The notes beneath the pieces were generated by a model. That model was not told where the DNA came from. It made no database searches and worked only from the letters and a program-made list of their open reading frames with translations. This document shows positions 1 to 6,145 of a DNA stretch of 8,892 bases, piece after piece. Made by a program: the position numbers and the translations under genes. The first letter of the stretch is position 1. Every line of letters begins with the position of its first letter. Source of the stretch: G020353355 sp050116155 (GTDB taxonomy: Bacteria > Desulfobacterota > Desulfobacteria > Desulfobacterales > JAHEIW01); the NCBI GenBank assembly GCA_050116155.1, contig JASFPE010000221.1, forward strand, positions 1 through 8,892, given 5' to 3'.

Positions 1-3
1 CAT

Positions 4-18
4 AAATACGAAGTATTT
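4..18 (+). promoter_or_regulatory. Small AT-rich hairpin just upstream of the atpE ribosome binding site
   Basis: Bases 4-9 (AAATAC) and 13-18 (GTATTT) form a perfect 6-bp stem with a 3-base loop. It ends 5 bases before the strong Shine-Dalgarno sequence AAGGAGG (24-30), which lies 5 bases from the atpE ATG. The c subunit is needed in many copies per enzyme, so a strong, accessible ribosome binding site fits. Whether the weak hairpin matters is unknown, and it could be chance in AT-rich sequence. Confidence 0.25.
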
Positions 19-35
19 CACATAAGGAGGATAAA

Positions 36-284
36 ATGGCCATTGAAGGAGCAGAAATTGTAAAAGCAGCCGCATTTATCGGTGCAGGACTTGCCATGGG
101 GTTAGGTGCCATAGGTCCCGGTGTCGGCGAAGGAATGGTTGCTGCCAAAGCATGCGAAGCGATCGGTAGAAACCCGAAGGAGGCAGGCCTGTTAACCCGA
201 ACCATGCTGGTGGGACAGGCCGTATCGGAATCCACCGGTATTTACTCCCTGGTAATTGCACTATTACTATTATTCGTAGTTTAG
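36..284 (+). CDS. atpE: F-type ATP synthase subunit c, Na+-type ligand set with two carboxylates
   Basis: This is the proteolipid of the rotating c-ring in the Fo sector, 82 residues long with two transmembrane helices (about 8-30 and 53-80) joined by the polar loop RNPKE (45-49). The ion-binding carboxylate is E65 in helix 2, within the motif GQAVSESTGIYS. S66, T67 and Y70 match the Na+ ligand set known from the Ilyobacter and Fusobacterium rings. The helix-1 position that is Gln32 in Ilyobacter is Glu (E32, in GVGEGM), as in the two-carboxylate ring described for Fusobacterium nucleatum. I therefore infer possible Na+ coupling, although H+ use cannot be excluded from sequence. The ATG is set by AAGGAGG five bases upstream. 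The protein stops directly at the end of helix 2, without the short tail seen in Ilyobacter. The a subunit gene is presumably just upstream, outside the window. Confidence 0.96.
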   Translation: MAIEGAEIVKAAAFIGAGLAMGLGAIGPGVGEGMVAAKACEAIGRNPKEAGLLTRTMLVGQAVSESTGIYSLVIALLLLFVV

Positions 285-289
285 TTATT

Positions 290-460
290 GGTCGAATGGT
301 TAAATCGTTGAATAGGCAAGTTTGCCTCAGTCGGCAATACATGCGCGCTGATTCGATCCTAATTTGCCGGCCGATTTAATCAATCACCAATTCCGGATGG
401 AAATTTTTAGTCATTTAACAACTTAACTAATCAACCATTTAACGAATCAACTAATATCAG
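290..460. repeat. Degenerate 8-base periodic array with inverted halves, between atpE and the b' gene
   Basis: The gap contains three 8-base units in one orientation (290-313: GGTCGAAT, GGTTAAAT, CGTTGAAT). A run of 8-base units in the opposite orientation follows (412-451: CATTTAAC, AACTTAAC, TAATCAAC, CATTTAAC, GAATCAAC) and decays into the b' start at 461. The same phase can be followed back to about 373 (GATTTAAT), more weakly. Bases 291-311 and 431-451 are complementary at 17 of 21 positions, so the transcript could fold over the gap. A small hairpin (314-327, AGGCA/TGCCT) lies inside. No Shine-Dalgarno sequence precedes the b' gene, which starts directly after the array. The structure may separate atpE expression from the b genes, but this is inference. 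Confidence 0.7.
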
Positions 461-916
461 ATGGAAATCATCAGCAACATTGCATTGATTAGCATCAATG
501 AAACCCTTATCGTTCAGGTCATCTCTTTTCTGGTATTTCTGTTTATCATCAATCGAATAATGTTTCGTCCGCTGAGAAGCGTAATAGATGAAAGAGAAAC
601 TTATATCCAGAGCCTGCAAAACGATATCGCTGCGGCCGAAGACGAGTATACATCGCTTACCAGACAGATTAATGAACAGGAAGCGACACTCAGAAAAGAA
701 GCACAGCAGATTACTGCGGAACTTCAGAAAGCCGCAAATCAGCAATCGAATGAAATTATAGCGGTCACCAGGAAAGAAATCGATAATTTAAAAAAGAAAG
801 CCGAAAAAGAAATTGAAGCGCAACTCATCGAAGCCAGAAAACAAGTTCAAATTGAATCCGAAACACTGGCGCTGAGTGTCATGGAAAAAGTGCTGGAACG
901 GGGGTTGACGCCATGA
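461..916 (+). CDS. atpF': F-type ATP synthase subunit b' (peripheral stalk)
   Basis: This 151-residue protein is one half of the peripheral stalk that holds the F1 head against the turning rotor. It has one N-terminal membrane helix (about 14-34), then the RPL segment (36-38) that marks the membrane exit in b subunits. A long charged helix, rich in Glu, Lys, Gln and Ala, runs to the C-terminus and should form a coiled coil with the b subunit encoded next. Such b/b' pairs occur in cyanobacteria, alphaproteobacteria and many deltaproteobacteria. The ATG at 461 fits the usual short N-terminus but has no visible Shine-Dalgarno sequence, because the repeat array runs up to it. The stop overlaps the next start (ATGA at 913-916), which implies translational coupling. 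Assignment to b' rather than b rests on gene order and the absence of a signal-like N-terminus. Confidence 0.92.
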   Translation: MEIISNIALISINETLIVQVISFLVFLFIINRIMFRPLRSVIDERETYIQSLQNDIAAAEDEYTSLTRQINEQEATLRKEAQQITAELQKAANQQSNEIIAVTRKEIDNLKKKAEKEIEAQLIEARKQVQIESETLALSVMEKVLERGLTP

Positions 917-1500
917 AATGGATAAAACTCACTGTTTCAATATTTTGTTGGATCGCAGCGATTGCCTTAGGGCTTCAGATGTTGGGCGCAAATGCGCTGG
1001 CAGCTGAAGAAGCCGGCAACTGGCGATCTATTTTTGATCTGGTGATGCGCTGGGTAAATTTCGCCATCATGGCGTTTATTCTCATAAAATATGCCAGAAC
1101 ACCGTTAAAAAACTTTCTGGGTGAAAAAAGACAGGAAGTTGCACACCAGATAAATAAAATCGAACAGGAAAAAGAAACGGCGGAACAGAAAATCAAAGAA
1201 ACCCTCAAAGTGCTCGAGGATAGTAAAATTCGGTTTGCAAAAATGAAGCAACGGATCATTGAGGATGGCGAAAAGAAAAAAGAAAAAATCATCGCGGAGG
1301 CTCGGCAGGAGAGCCAGATCTTGATGGAGAGTACACACAAGAAGATAGATAATCAGTTTCATGAAGCCCAAAAGGCGCTTAAATCGGAACTGGCAGAAAT
1401 GGCCATCAATTTGGCTGTGGAAAGACTGCCAGCAGAAATTACAGAAGAAGACAATCAAAAATGGGCGGAGGCATTTCTTACGAGTATTACCTCCAAATGA
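913..1500 (+). CDS. atpF: F-type ATP synthase subunit b, with signal-peptide-like N-terminus
   Basis: This 195-residue protein is the second peripheral-stalk subunit, translationally coupled to b' through an ATGA overlap. It has two hydrophobic stretches. Residues 1-30 look like a signal peptide: Lys at 2 and 5, a hydrophobic core, then ALA before AEEAG, giving a plausible cleavage after residue 30. The true anchor is about 43-60 (WVNFAIMAFILIKY), followed by RTPL (62-65), as in other b subunits. The rest, from about 66, is a highly charged coiled coil ending in a conserved-looking tail that would bind the delta subunit. The length exceeds the roughly 156 residues of the E. coli b subunit because of the N-terminal extension. 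An intrinsic terminator follows the stop, so the gene for delta (atpH) does not come next. Confidence 0.92.
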   Translation: MKWIKLTVSIFCWIAAIALGLQMLGANALAAEEAGNWRSIFDLVMRWVNFAIMAFILIKYARTPLKNFLGEKRQEVAHQINKIEQEKETAEQKIKETLKVLEDSKIRFAKMKQRIIEDGEKKKEKIIAEARQESQILMESTHKKIDNQFHEAQKALKSELAEMAINLAVERLPAEITEEDNQKWAEAFLTSITSK

Positions 1501-1516
1501 GATAATTCGAAAGGAC

Positions 1517-1546
1517 AGGCCTGGGATGCATTGCCAGGCTTTTTTT
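1517..1546 (+). terminator. Intrinsic terminator of the ATP synthase Fo cluster
   Basis: The stem pairs 1517-1524 (AGGCCTGG) with 1534-1541 (CCAGGCTT). It has 8 bp including one G-U pair, six of them perfect G-C-rich pairs, and a 9-base loop. A T-tract at 1540-1546 begins at the base of the stem. It lies 16 bases after the b-subunit stop and only 9 bases before the start codon of the next gene, so that gene is read through or has its own start signal. Confidence 0.85.
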
Positions 1547-1554
1547 GGGGAAAA

Positions 1555-2247
1555 ATGGATCAAAAGAAAACATCCATCAAACAGTTTGTCAAAGCGCAGA
1601 TAAAAAAATGGGAACAAATGTATCTGGAGGAAGACGGCAAGGCCGAAGCCCGCATACCGGTGATTACGGTGAGCTCTGAGCCCGGCAGCGGAGGAACGGT
1701 TATCGCGCAGGAGATTGCCAGGCGCCTCGATTTTGACTACTTCAACCGCGACATTGTTGAGGGGATCGCTGAAAGTGCCGAAATCAGAAGCTCTGTAATC
1801 GATACCATCGAAAAGGAACGGCTTTCCGGAATCGAGGATTTTATTGCCTCTCTCATCAAAGATCATTATCTCTATCCCGGCATTTATCTACAACATCTTT
1901 TAAAGGTTGTCGGCACCATTGGGAAACACGGGCGAGCCGTCATTGTCGGCAGAGGCGCCAACTTCATCCTGCCACCCGACGAAAGATTCGCTGTGCGGGT
2001 TATCGCACCCCTGGAGATCAGAGTTCAAAATATTTCCCATTGCTGCAAGGTTGACGTTGAAAAAGCCAAACAACGTGTTATCCGCAGAGAATCTAAGCGC
2101 AGGGCGTTTATCAGACAATCCTTCAATGCCAACATTACCGACCCCCACAACTACGATCTGATTATCAACACCGCCAAAATGCGCATCGAATCCGCGGTGG
2201 AGGCAGTGATCGGCCCGGTACTGGCTACCCTGGATCGTAAGAAATAA
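1555..2247 (+). CDS. Cytidylate-kinase-like family P-loop protein
   Basis: This 230-residue protein resembles the cytidylate kinase-like family (Pfam Cytidylate_kin2). Visible features are a beta strand and nucleotide-binding loop (IPVITVSSEPGSGGT, 34-48), a following helix and a DYFNRDIV segment (61-68) typical of CMP-kinase-type folds. VGRGANFIL (131-139) comes next. An arginine-rich lid-like stretch (RRESKRRAFIR, 177-187) and a closing NYDLIINT strand (199-206) complete the fold. The loop lacks the canonical Walker A lysine, which I believe is usual in this family, whose activity is poorly established. True CMP kinase activity is therefore uncertain. The first about 33 residues form a charged N-terminal extension. 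I chose the ATG at 1555: an upstream in-frame TTG at 1531 falls inside the terminator hairpin and would add only MPGFFWGK. The GGGGA just before the ATG is a weak ribosome binding site. The gene stands between two transport-related operons without an evident partner. Confidence 0.85.
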   Translation: MDQKKTSIKQFVKAQIKKWEQMYLEEDGKAEARIPVITVSSEPGSGGTVIAQEIARRLDFDYFNRDIVEGIAESAEIRSSVIDTIEKERLSGIEDFIASLIKDHYLYPGIYLQHLLKVVGTIGKHGRAVIVGRGANFILPPDERFAVRVIAPLEIRVQNISHCCKVDVEKAKQRVIRRESKRRAFIRQSFNANITDPHNYDLIINTAKMRIESAVEAVIGPVLATLDRKK

Positions 2248-2368
2248 AAGCGTGATAAATTTGTTACTTTAAATTGATTTTTATTTTTCAATAAACAGAG
2301 GCGCAACCTCAATATTCTATGGCCTTTTTTCTAATTTTTTTTATTGCAATTGTTTTTATGCTTATTGC

Positions 2369-2397
2369 TTGACACAACAGCCGCATTCCAATATGTT
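2369..2397 (+). promoter_or_regulatory. Sigma-70-like promoter for the peptide transporter operon
   Basis: A perfect -35 hexamer TTGACA (2369-2374) is followed by a 17-base spacer and the -10 hexamer TATGTT (2392-2397, four of six consensus positions). Transcription would begin near 2404 and give a leader of about 57 bases before the binding-protein ATG at 2461. The flanking gap from 2248 is AT-rich, with T-runs near 2325-2341 but no convincing terminator hairpin after the kinase-like gene. An 8-base palindrome ATTGCAAT (2343-2350) upstream of the -35 box could be an operator, but that is only a guess. Confidence 0.65.
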
Positions 2398-2445
2398 CGA
2401 TTAGTTTTACGGTGGATAAACTTGAATTTTAAACCTCAAACTGCG

Positions 2446-2454
2446 AAAGGAGGG
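2446..2454 (+). promoter_or_regulatory. Strong ribosome binding site that fixes the binding-protein start
   Basis: AAAGGAGGG lies 6 bases before the ATG at 2461. It shows that translation starts there rather than at an in-frame upstream codon near 2344. That upstream codon would precede the predicted promoter and place about 39 non-signal residues before a clear secretion signal. Confidence 0.85.
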
Positions 2455-2460
2455 AAGTAT

Positions 2461-4017
2461 ATGAAAACATTAAAATTAGCTCTGATTTGTTTGGCGGCGT
2501 TTGGTTTGATTTTGTTTTCGTCAAACGTCTTTGCCAAGGACACACTGGTATACGGGACCACGGAGAAAATTATCGACATGGACCCGGCCAAAGCCTATGA
2601 TTTTCATACCTGGGAAATTTTTTATAATATTTATGAGGGACTGTTGAAGTATAAGATCGGAACAACCGAGCTTGTGCCCGGGCTGGCCGAATCCTACGAT
2701 ATCGGTGGCGGTGGCAAAGAATATACCTTTAAGATTCGTGAAGGTCTAAAGTTCACCGATGGCTCTGCATTTGATGCCAATGCGGTCAAATGGTCCATCG
2801 ATCGGGTGTTTACCACCAAGAGCGATCCTTCCTGGCTCGTCACGGATTTCGTCGATCGTGTCGATGTGGTCGATAAATACACCGTGAAGTTCGTCCTGAA
2901 AAACCCCGTGGCCTATTTCCCGTCACTGGTGGCGTCGGTGCCGTATTATCCCGTCAATCCCAATATCTATCCAGCCGATAAGGTCATTCGCGATCCCTCT
3001 GAACTTAAAGGTGGCAAACTTGTGGGTCTGGGACCCTACGAGGTCGTTTCCTTCAAGCGCGATCAGGAAATCGTGCTGGATGTCAATCGCAACTATTGGG
3101 GAGAAAAGCCGAAAAACGATCGCATCGTCATCCGCTATTTCGCCGATGCGACGACCATGAGACTTGCGCTGGAAAAAGGGGAAGTTGATTTTGTCTTCAA
3201 GACCCTCAATCCGTCTGACATCGCCGATCTGGAAAAATCCACCAAAATCAAGACCATAAAAGCGCAGGGTCCCTATATCCGTTATATCTGCTTTCTAACC
3301 GACACACCTCCCTGGAACAATCCAAAGCTGCGCCAGGCGGTTGCTGCGGCCGTCAACAGGCCCAAGCTTATCGACAAGGTGTTTCTGGGACAAAATGCGC
3401 CGTTGTACTCCATGGTGCCCATGGGCATGTGGTCGCATACCGATGCCTTTAAGGCCGTGCACGGCGACGGCAATATCGAGCAATCCAGAAGGTTGCTGAT
3501 GGAAGCCGGTTATAGCGAAAGCAATCCGTTAAGTTTTGATTTCTGGTATACCCCCAGCCATTACGGCGACACGGAAGTGGATATTGCCGCGGTGCTCAAA
3601 AACCAGTTTGAGGCCACCGGTATGATGAAGGTTAACGTTAAATCCGCCGAATGGGCTGCTTACCGGGACAACTGGGCCAATAAGGTGATGCCTGTCTGGC
3701 TGCTGGGCTGGTATCCGGACTATATCGATCCGGACAACTATACATCGGCGTTTGCCGGCACAGCCGGATCCAAAGGCCTGGGCATTCACTTCTCCAGCTC
3801 GAAATGGGATCAGAAGCTGGTGGAAGGTCAGACGGCAACGGATATGGATCAGCGAACCCGAGTCTATCAGGCGCTTCAGCAATGGTGGACGCAGGATGTG
3901 CCGACAGCACCCATTTTTCAAGGCACCCTTTACCTGTTTTCCCAGAAAAACGTCAGTGGCATTACAATTTCACCGACACTGCAATTTATTTATTCCCCGA
4001 TTCATCTGGTAAAATAA
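2461..4017 (+). CDS. Periplasmic solute-binding protein of a peptide-type ABC importer (SBP family 5)
   Basis: This 518-residue protein is the substrate receptor of the importer encoded downstream. Residues 1-25 form a Sec signal peptide (MKTLKLAL start, hydrophobic core, VFA then KD), with cleavage likely after A25. The cysteine at 10 is not in a lipobox, so the mature protein should be soluble in the periplasm. The mature N-terminus (LVYGTTEKI, then DMDPAKAYD) and residues 76-115 (AESYDIGGGG, EYTFKIREGLKFTDG, ANAVKWSIDR) match the characteristic region of the family that includes DppA, OppA and NikA. Other typical segments are WNNPKLRQAVAAAVNR in the second lobe, GWYPDYIDPDNY, and the C-terminal APIFQGTLYLF. 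The length is normal for the family. Substrate cannot be read from sequence: dipeptides, oligopeptides, glutathione or nickel complexes are all known for relatives. It is the first gene of the operon, with the best promoter and ribosome binding site, as expected for the most abundant component. Confidence 0.95.
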   Translation: MKTLKLALICLAAFGLILFSSNVFAKDTLVYGTTEKIIDMDPAKAYDFHTWEIFYNIYEGLLKYKIGTTELVPGLAESYDIGGGGKEYTFKIREGLKFTDGSAFDANAVKWSIDRVFTTKSDPSWLVTDFVDRVDVVDKYTVKFVLKNPVAYFPSLVASVPYYPVNPNIYPADKVIRDPSELKGGKLVGLGPYEVVSFKRDQEIVLDVNRNYWGEKPKNDRIVIRYFADATTMRLALEKGEVDFVFKTLNPSDIADLEKSTKIKTIKAQGPYIRYICFLTDTPPWNNPKLRQAVAAAVNRPKLIDKVFLGQNAPLYSMVPMGMWSHTDAFKAVHGDGNIEQSRRLLMEAGYSESNPLSFDFWYTPSHYGDTEVDIAAVLKNQFEATGMMKVNVKSAEWAAYRDNWANKVMPVWLLGWYPDYIDPDNYTSAFAGTAGSKGLGIHFSSSKWDQKLVEGQTATDMDQRTRVYQALQQWWTQDVPTAPIFQGTLYLFSQKNVSGITISPTLQFIYSPIHLVK

Positions 4018-4027
4018 GGTTCTAAAA

Positions 4028-4060
4028 GATGAGAGCCGGGTGGAAATCCCGGCTCTCATC
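4028..4060 (+). promoter_or_regulatory. Perfect 13-bp hairpin between binding protein and first permease
   Basis: GATGAGAGCCGGG (4028-4040) is fully complementary to 4048-4060, with a 7-base loop TGGAAAT. It lies 10 bases after the binding-protein stop and ends 10 bases before the permease ATG. Only a short weakly T-rich stretch (ATTTAATCT) follows, so it is not a classic terminator. A partial terminator or a 3'-end stabiliser of the upstream mRNA segment is more likely, giving more binding protein than permease as in the malE-malF arrangement. The permease start has no visible Shine-Dalgarno sequence, so folding this close to it may also limit translation. Confidence 0.8.
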
Positions 4061-4070
4061 GATTTAATCT

Positions 4071-5087
4071 ATGAGAAACCTCGCCCGGTATATCATTACC
4101 CGACTGTTTTTGACCATTCCCATGGTCTTTATCCTGCTGACCATTGTCTTCGTGGTCTTACGTGTCATGCCCGGCGATCCGGTATCCTCCCTGCTCGGGG
4201 GTCACGCACCGGAGCATGTTATCGAAGAAAAAAAAGAAGCCCTGGGCCTCAATCGCCCCCTGGCGATTCAGTATCTGGATTACCTCTGGCAGATCTGCCG
4301 CCTGGACTTTGGTGACTCCATGGTATTCAATCAACGGGTCACCACCGCCATCGCCGAAAAGCTTCCGGCCACTTTAGAGCTGACGCTGTTCGGCCTACTG
4401 ATCACGCTTTTTTTAGGCGTTTTCCTGGGTGCCTATGCGGCTGATAAGCGACGCACGGGCCTGGACTACGGGATTCGACTCTTCGGAATCGTGGTCTACT
4501 GTATTCCGCTATACTGGATGGGTCTCATGCTGCAGCTGATTTTCGGCATCTGGCTGGATGTATTACCCATTGCCGGCCGAACGGGCCCCCGGGTATTTGC
4601 CTCCACATTTGAAAAAACCGGATTTTACGTTTTGGATACCCTATTGATCAGAGATTGGTCCGCTTTGGGAGATATCCTGACCCATTTAATTCTCCCATCG
4701 GTAACACTCGGGCTCGTCCTTTCAGGCATCTTTGTGCGTCTCACCCGAACCAACATGCTGGACGTACTCAAAGCGGATTACATCGTCGCCGCCGAGGCAC
4801 GCGGAATTAGCCATCGCGTCATCGTGTACAAGCATGCCCTGAAAAACGCTTTTATCCCCATCTTAACCATGATGGGACTACAGTTTGCCCTTCTGATGGC
4901 CGGCGCGGTTTTGACGGAAACAACCTTCTCTTGGCCGGGCATGGGAAGGCTTCTTTTGGAAAGGATCTATTATAGGGATTATCCGGTGATCCAGGGAATC
5001 ATCGTTGTTGTCGCCCTGTTTGTGGCCATGGCTTCACTCATTGTGGATATTGTCTATGCCATTATTGATCCGAGGGTGAGGTACTAG
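4071..5087 (+). CDS. ABC transporter permease, DppB/OppB type
   Basis: This 338-residue inner-membrane protein should form half of the translocation channel. About six membrane helices are visible: roughly 12-30, 100-123, 133-155, 208-226, 265-285 and 308-330. The N-terminal pattern (RYIITRLFLTIP, then RVMPGDP) is typical of DppB-type permeases. The region GLNRPLAIQYLDYLWQ followed by LDFGDSM also matches the long periplasmic loop of that group. The ATPase-contacting EAA loop runs from about 238 (AAEARGISHRVIVYKHALKNA). The end DIVYAIIDPRVRY is the usual C-terminus of this family. The ATG at 4071 is the only sensible start: an in-frame stop lies two codons upstream, and no ribosome binding site is visible. 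The gene follows the 13-bp hairpin and precedes a gap filled by an 8-base repeat array. Confidence 0.95.
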   Translation: MRNLARYIITRLFLTIPMVFILLTIVFVVLRVMPGDPVSSLLGGHAPEHVIEEKKEALGLNRPLAIQYLDYLWQICRLDFGDSMVFNQRVTTAIAEKLPATLELTLFGLLITLFLGVFLGAYAADKRRTGLDYGIRLFGIVVYCIPLYWMGLMLQLIFGIWLDVLPIAGRTGPRVFASTFEKTGFYVLDTLLIRDWSALGDILTHLILPSVTLGLVLSGIFVRLTRTNMLDVLKADYIVAAEARGISHRVIVYKHALKNAFIPILTMMGLQFALLMAGAVLTETTFSWPGMGRLLLERIYYRDYPVIQGIIVVVALFVAMASLIVDIVYAIIDPRVRY

Positions 5088-5098
5088 TGTACGAAAGC

Positions 5099-5199
5099 GG
5101 AATGTTGGAATGTTGGAATAATGGAATGATGGGTTAAAAAGAAAAAAAATCAATTTTGGACCCAATATTCCACTATTCCATTATTCCACACTGTTGTGG
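5099..5199. repeat. 8-base periodic array with inverted halves, between the two permease genes
   Basis: The left arm has four contiguous units: GGAATGTT, GGAATGTT, GGAATAAT and GGAATGAT (5099-5130). The right arm has reverse-complement units with ATTCC at 5167, 5175 and 5183, again every 8 bases. Bases 5114-5127 and 5175-5188 are perfectly complementary (14 bp), and TGGGT (5130-5134) pairs with ACCCA (5160-5164) further in. An A-rich loop lies between (about 5135-5150). A small hairpin CCACA/TGTGG (5186-5199) would compete with the large one. The array interrupts what is normally a tightly spaced permease pair (170 bases here). It may act as a post-transcriptional control element or be a selfish repeat. 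Confidence 0.85.
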
Positions 5200-5213
5200 A
5201 TCTATTGCTTTTC

Positions 5214-5242
5214 TTAAATTCGTTTGTTGGTGTTAATATAAT
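5214..5242 (+). promoter_or_regulatory. Possible weak internal promoter before the second permease
   Basis: A perfect -10 hexamer TATAAT (5237-5242) lies 17 bases after TTAAAT (5214-5219), which matches only three of six -35 positions. Transcription would start about 9 bases before the ATG at 5258, putting the ribosome binding site (AGGA, 5248-5251) at the very 5' end of the RNA. That makes a functional promoter doubtful, and AT-rich sequence often yields such matches. Confidence 0.25.
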
Positions 5243-5257
5243 CTAGTAGGAAATAGT

Positions 5258-6142
5258 ATGCGCTTTTCCCCAGCACATGGTATCGCACAAGCATTTTCGC
5301 CGCTGTTGCGGATGGGCAAAAAATATGGTGCCGAGTGGTGGATTCTGGTCATTGGCGCGCTGATCATACTGGCGATTGTATTGATGGCTATTTTTGCCGA
5401 AAACATCGCCCCATTCAGCCCATATGATCAGGAAACAGGCCCCCAGCTCGCACCCCCGAGCGCAAAACACCTCATGGGAACCGACAACCTCCAGCGGGAT
5501 GTCTGGTCCCGCATGGTTCATGGGTCCCGGACAATTCTGCGTATCGCGGTTCTGGCAGCCCTTATTTCTTCGGTCTTCGGTATAACCCTGGGTTTGATTT
5601 CGGGCTTTTCCGGTGGTTTCCTGGATAGAGTGCTCTCGTTAATCATGGACTCGGTGTACTCATTTCCGGGCCTTATCCTGGCAATTGCCTTTGCGGCCAT
5701 GCTCGGGCCGGGGGTAATTAATATCACCCTGGCCGTCGCCGTAATCTATATCCCGACCTTTTTCCGGCTGGTCCGCGGCCAGACCCTTCAGATTAAAGAA
5801 GAGCTTTATGTGGAGGCCGCCAGAGCGATCGGTGCTTCCGGACCGGTGATTCTATGGAAATATATCTTCCCCAATGTGCTGGCCACCGCCGTGGTCGTGT
5901 TTACCTTAAATGTGGCCGATGCCATCATGATCGAGGCGGCGCTGACATACCTCGGCCTTGGGCTGCCGCCCATCATTGTCGATTGGGGCATGGACCTGTC
6001 CATGGGGAAAAAATTCCTGCCTTCCGGTCAGTGGTGGATGATAACCTTTCCCGGAGCCATGATTTCTATCCTGGCATTGGGCTTTACCATGCTGGGCGAA
6101 GGCCTGGCTGAGATTTTGAATCCCAGGCTTCTGGAGCGTTAA
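5258..6142 (+). CDS. ABC transporter permease, DppC/OppC type
   Basis: This 294-residue inner-membrane protein is the partner of the preceding permease. It has the OppC-type N-terminal helix (about 27-48) followed by the periplasmic segment with HLMGTDNLQRDVWSRM, which is characteristic of DppC proteins. Five further helices follow, at about 93-117, 124-150, 154-172, 205-230 and 258-282. The EAA loop (EAARAIGASGPVILWKYIFPN, starting at 186) is close to consensus and would contact the ATPases. The C-terminus (MLGEGLAEILNPRLLER) is typical. AGGA at 5248-5251 lies 6 bases before the ATG. The stop at 6140-6142 is three bases from the GTG of the next gene, so the two are probably translated together. 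Confidence 0.95.
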   Translation: MRFSPAHGIAQAFSPLLRMGKKYGAEWWILVIGALIILAIVLMAIFAENIAPFSPYDQETGPQLAPPSAKHLMGTDNLQRDVWSRMVHGSRTILRIAVLAALISSVFGITLGLISGFSGGFLDRVLSLIMDSVYSFPGLILAIAFAAMLGPGVINITLAVAVIYIPTFFRLVRGQTLQIKEELYVEAARAIGASGPVILWKYIFPNVLATAVVVFTLNVADAIMIEAALTYLGLGLPPIIVDWGMDLSMGKKFLPSGQWWMITFPGAMISILALGFTMLGEGLAEILNPRLLER

Positions 6143-6145
6143 CGG

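Noticed and set aside
1105..1866. 253-codon open frame on the minus strand across atpF and the kinase-like gene
   Set aside because: It is antisense to two well-supported genes and the terminator between them. Its translation is rich in Phe, Leu and Cys as expected from reading Lys/Glu-rich coiled-coil codons backwards, and no domain is recognisable.
2273..2310. Possible terminator after the kinase-like gene (ATTGA/TCAAT and GAGG/CCTC stems)
   Set aside because: The stems are only 4-5 bp and are not followed directly by a T-tract; T-runs near 2325-2341 lack an adjoining hairpin.
2344..2460. Upstream extension of the binding-protein gene to a codon near 2344
   Set aside because: It would place about 39 residues before a clear signal peptide, begin upstream of the predicted promoter, and ignore the strong ribosome binding site at 2446-2454.
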